A stretch of 7,992 bases of DNA from an uncultured Christensenellaceae bacterium. GTDB taxonomy: Bacteria > Bacillota > Clostridia > Christensenellales > Borkfalkiaceae. The stretch lies in assembly GCA_910588465.1 (NCBI GenBank), contig CAJUOP010000029.1:7534-15525 (forward strand), written 5' to 3'. Below, in pieces: positions 7,701 through 7,992 of the stretch. How positions within the stretch are numbered: position 1 is the first letter of the stretch; each line of letters begins with the position of its first letter. The notes beneath the pieces are model-generated. The model saw only the letters and a program-made list of their open reading frames with translations. It had not been told where the DNA came from and ran no database searches. Position numbers and translations under genes: made by a program.

Positions 7701-7992
7701 TGCGACGCCAGAGCTCATTACCGACGTTCTGCGCGAGGAATGGGGATTCGACGGCGCTGTCTTTTCTGATTGGTTTTGTTTCAGCGATCATGCCGCTATG
7801 CTCGGCGCCGGCAACAACATTAAGTGCGACAATGCGGATTATGCGCAGGCATTCAGAGCGTACGAAGCGGGATTTCTTTCGCGCGAAACGCTCGAAAAGA
7901 ACGTGAAAGACATTCTCTTGCTTATGCTTCGAACAGGAGGCAACGAGCATTATTACGAACAGGGGTGGGTGAGCGACGAAACGTCGCATTGG
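4789..7992 (+). CDS. Secreted circularly permuted GH3 glycoside hydrolase with two CBM6-like modules (3' end outside window)
   Basis: The frame is open for 1,068 codons to the window edge. The GTG start at 4789 is set by GGAGGG 5 nt upstream. Residues 1 to ~33 form a signal peptide (Lys-rich start, hydrophobic 12-26, Ala-x-Ala cleavage region), with no lipobox. Domains: GH3 C-domain about 44-274 (SGMVLLENRGALPL, the YGGSGSG motif, closing YPFGYGLSYT); fibronectin-III-like about 290-390; CBM6-like 449-588 (GEWLDYKV with W495/Y498, W548, NLDFF at 580-584); a second, weaker CBM6-like domain 597-722; then the GH3 N-terminal TIM-barrel about 752-1050. The barrel has the CGRNFEYYSEDP motif (880-891), CVKHFAVNNQETTR (913-926) and FSDW (992-995), whose Asp994 is the expected nucleophile. 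Glu136 in SQEDTD is the likely acid/base. The normal GH3 order is barrel first, so this is a circular permutation, known in some rumen/gut beta-glucosidases. It probably removes terminal beta-linked sugars from plant glycans outside the cell; the exact sugar cannot be told. Regulation is likely by the divergent AraC protein. Confidence 0.93.
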   Translation, partial: MIKVKAGKVCSISLAVAVLLTGMAGANKVTASAALSETALVQHEELAQEIAKSGMVLLENRGALPLTSADRVVGNSLGQIVYGGSGSGLVSSSRRHISYSDALKEAAQKKLIASYTDSIRGDGNKCIIFISRASQEDTDIAASTFNLSSAEKSRLTEACGTFGAENVIVVLNVGSVMDTTYLKNLNLGAIVLAYYGGNTAGAALADCLTGQSNFSGKTVDTWAASYTDYPSAAVGEFGVQNNVQYTEDVYVGYRYFSTFDPNYEKVNYPFGYGLSYTQFTLSEQAISVEGDDVTARVKVTNVGGVEGREVVQLYYQSPESVQIGEENVFFGTPARELGGFQKTRSLKPNESETISIKFSVNDMAVYDDMGKIEADTYQLLAGDYQFYLGTNVRDADNDFAGYQPYKVAQTTAVSEKLTALPASQLDERLLSNGEKETVGMKKIAPYGSTTIQGENFNQKAHLYEARNGDVSTNEANLGVNNFYFVGQMQGHAGEWLDYKVSVEKAGEYSVGLAMANANNGGGRFVDAVTFYVNGVKQSVKYTYVSHDWLNFTYAAAEGKLSLPAGEVTVRLENKSGQFSNLDFFTIYNNAVSPDATTVIEAETLGAESVCYGDNGAVVVNAANKKIAVPVNVEKAGEYYVRLKASNVKNASEQTAALSVGGTEIGAFSLMRTSFLDDYSQEANKYRFTYTNSVSVTLPAGETELLIETKDANLYALDAIEINPAECGAPEYAFSDNTDGVHSPIKSDSYNASVTYSQLASGKIDMDAFVGALSAQELIAFTGLERPLGFSYGGAGALGNGAWNGKLDRGVPRVYTTDAGAGVGLSSKGNVVWFPCATLIASTFDEELAQQYGRAVAEEAASFGFNVWLAPSVNIHRNPRCGRNFEYYSEDPVVAGKIGAAAVRGAQTQHVAVCVKHFAVNNQETTRFTSNSCVSNRAIREIYLKAFEIIVKESKPWAIMSSYNRLNGEYVAATPELITDVLREEWGFDGAVFSDWFCFSDHAAMLGAGNNIKCDNADYAQAFRAYEAGFLSRETLEKNVKDILLLMLRTGGNEHYYEQGWVSDETSHW

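Overview
The window looks like a chromosomal piece from an uncultured, probably gut-associated Clostridia-type Firmicute. The grounds are strong GGAGG-type ribosome binding sites, consensus TATAAT promoters, a Clostridia-style sigma-like HTH remnant and a circularly permuted GH3 enzyme of the kind known from anaerobic fibre degraders. No rRNA, tRNA or other taxonomic marker is present, so the assignment is an inference.

Left part (1-3263, + strand, visibly GC-richer): the C-terminal half of a MATE-family multidrug/cation antiporter runs in from the left edge. It is followed by its own promoter and leader, then a complete ClpB disaggregase with all ATPase motifs. The clpB leader carries a perfect 7-bp inverted repeat just before the ribosome binding site. 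I see no CIRCE or CtsR operator.

Middle (3246-3706): a decayed small gene on the minus strand faces clpB and overlaps its last 18 bp. Restoring one in-frame TGA and one missing base gives a 103-residue protein ending in a sigma-70-region-4-like helix-turn-helix. A strong 12-bp hairpin (3676-3706) separates this remnant from the next locus.

Right part (3743-7992): a self-contained sugar-utilisation locus. An AraC-family regulator (minus) is divergent from a very large secreted glycoside hydrolase (plus) that runs off the right edge. The hydrolase is a circularly permuted GH3: signal peptide, GH3 C-domain, fibronectin-III-like domain, two CBM6-like modules, then the GH3 TIM-barrel. This reading frame is open from a GTG at 4789 to the window end (1,068 codons). 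The 188-bp divergent region holds two face-to-face sigma-A promoters. It also holds an 8-bp direct repeat with a 21-bp period ending 3 bp before the hydrolase -35, the geometry expected for an AraC-type activator. The hydrolase leader contains two overlapping, mutually exclusive hairpins. The regulator's own promoter is so close to its ATG that its mRNA is probably leaderless. The simplest model is that the AraC protein senses a sugar and switches on the neighbouring exported enzyme, possibly with an extra control layer in the leader RNA.
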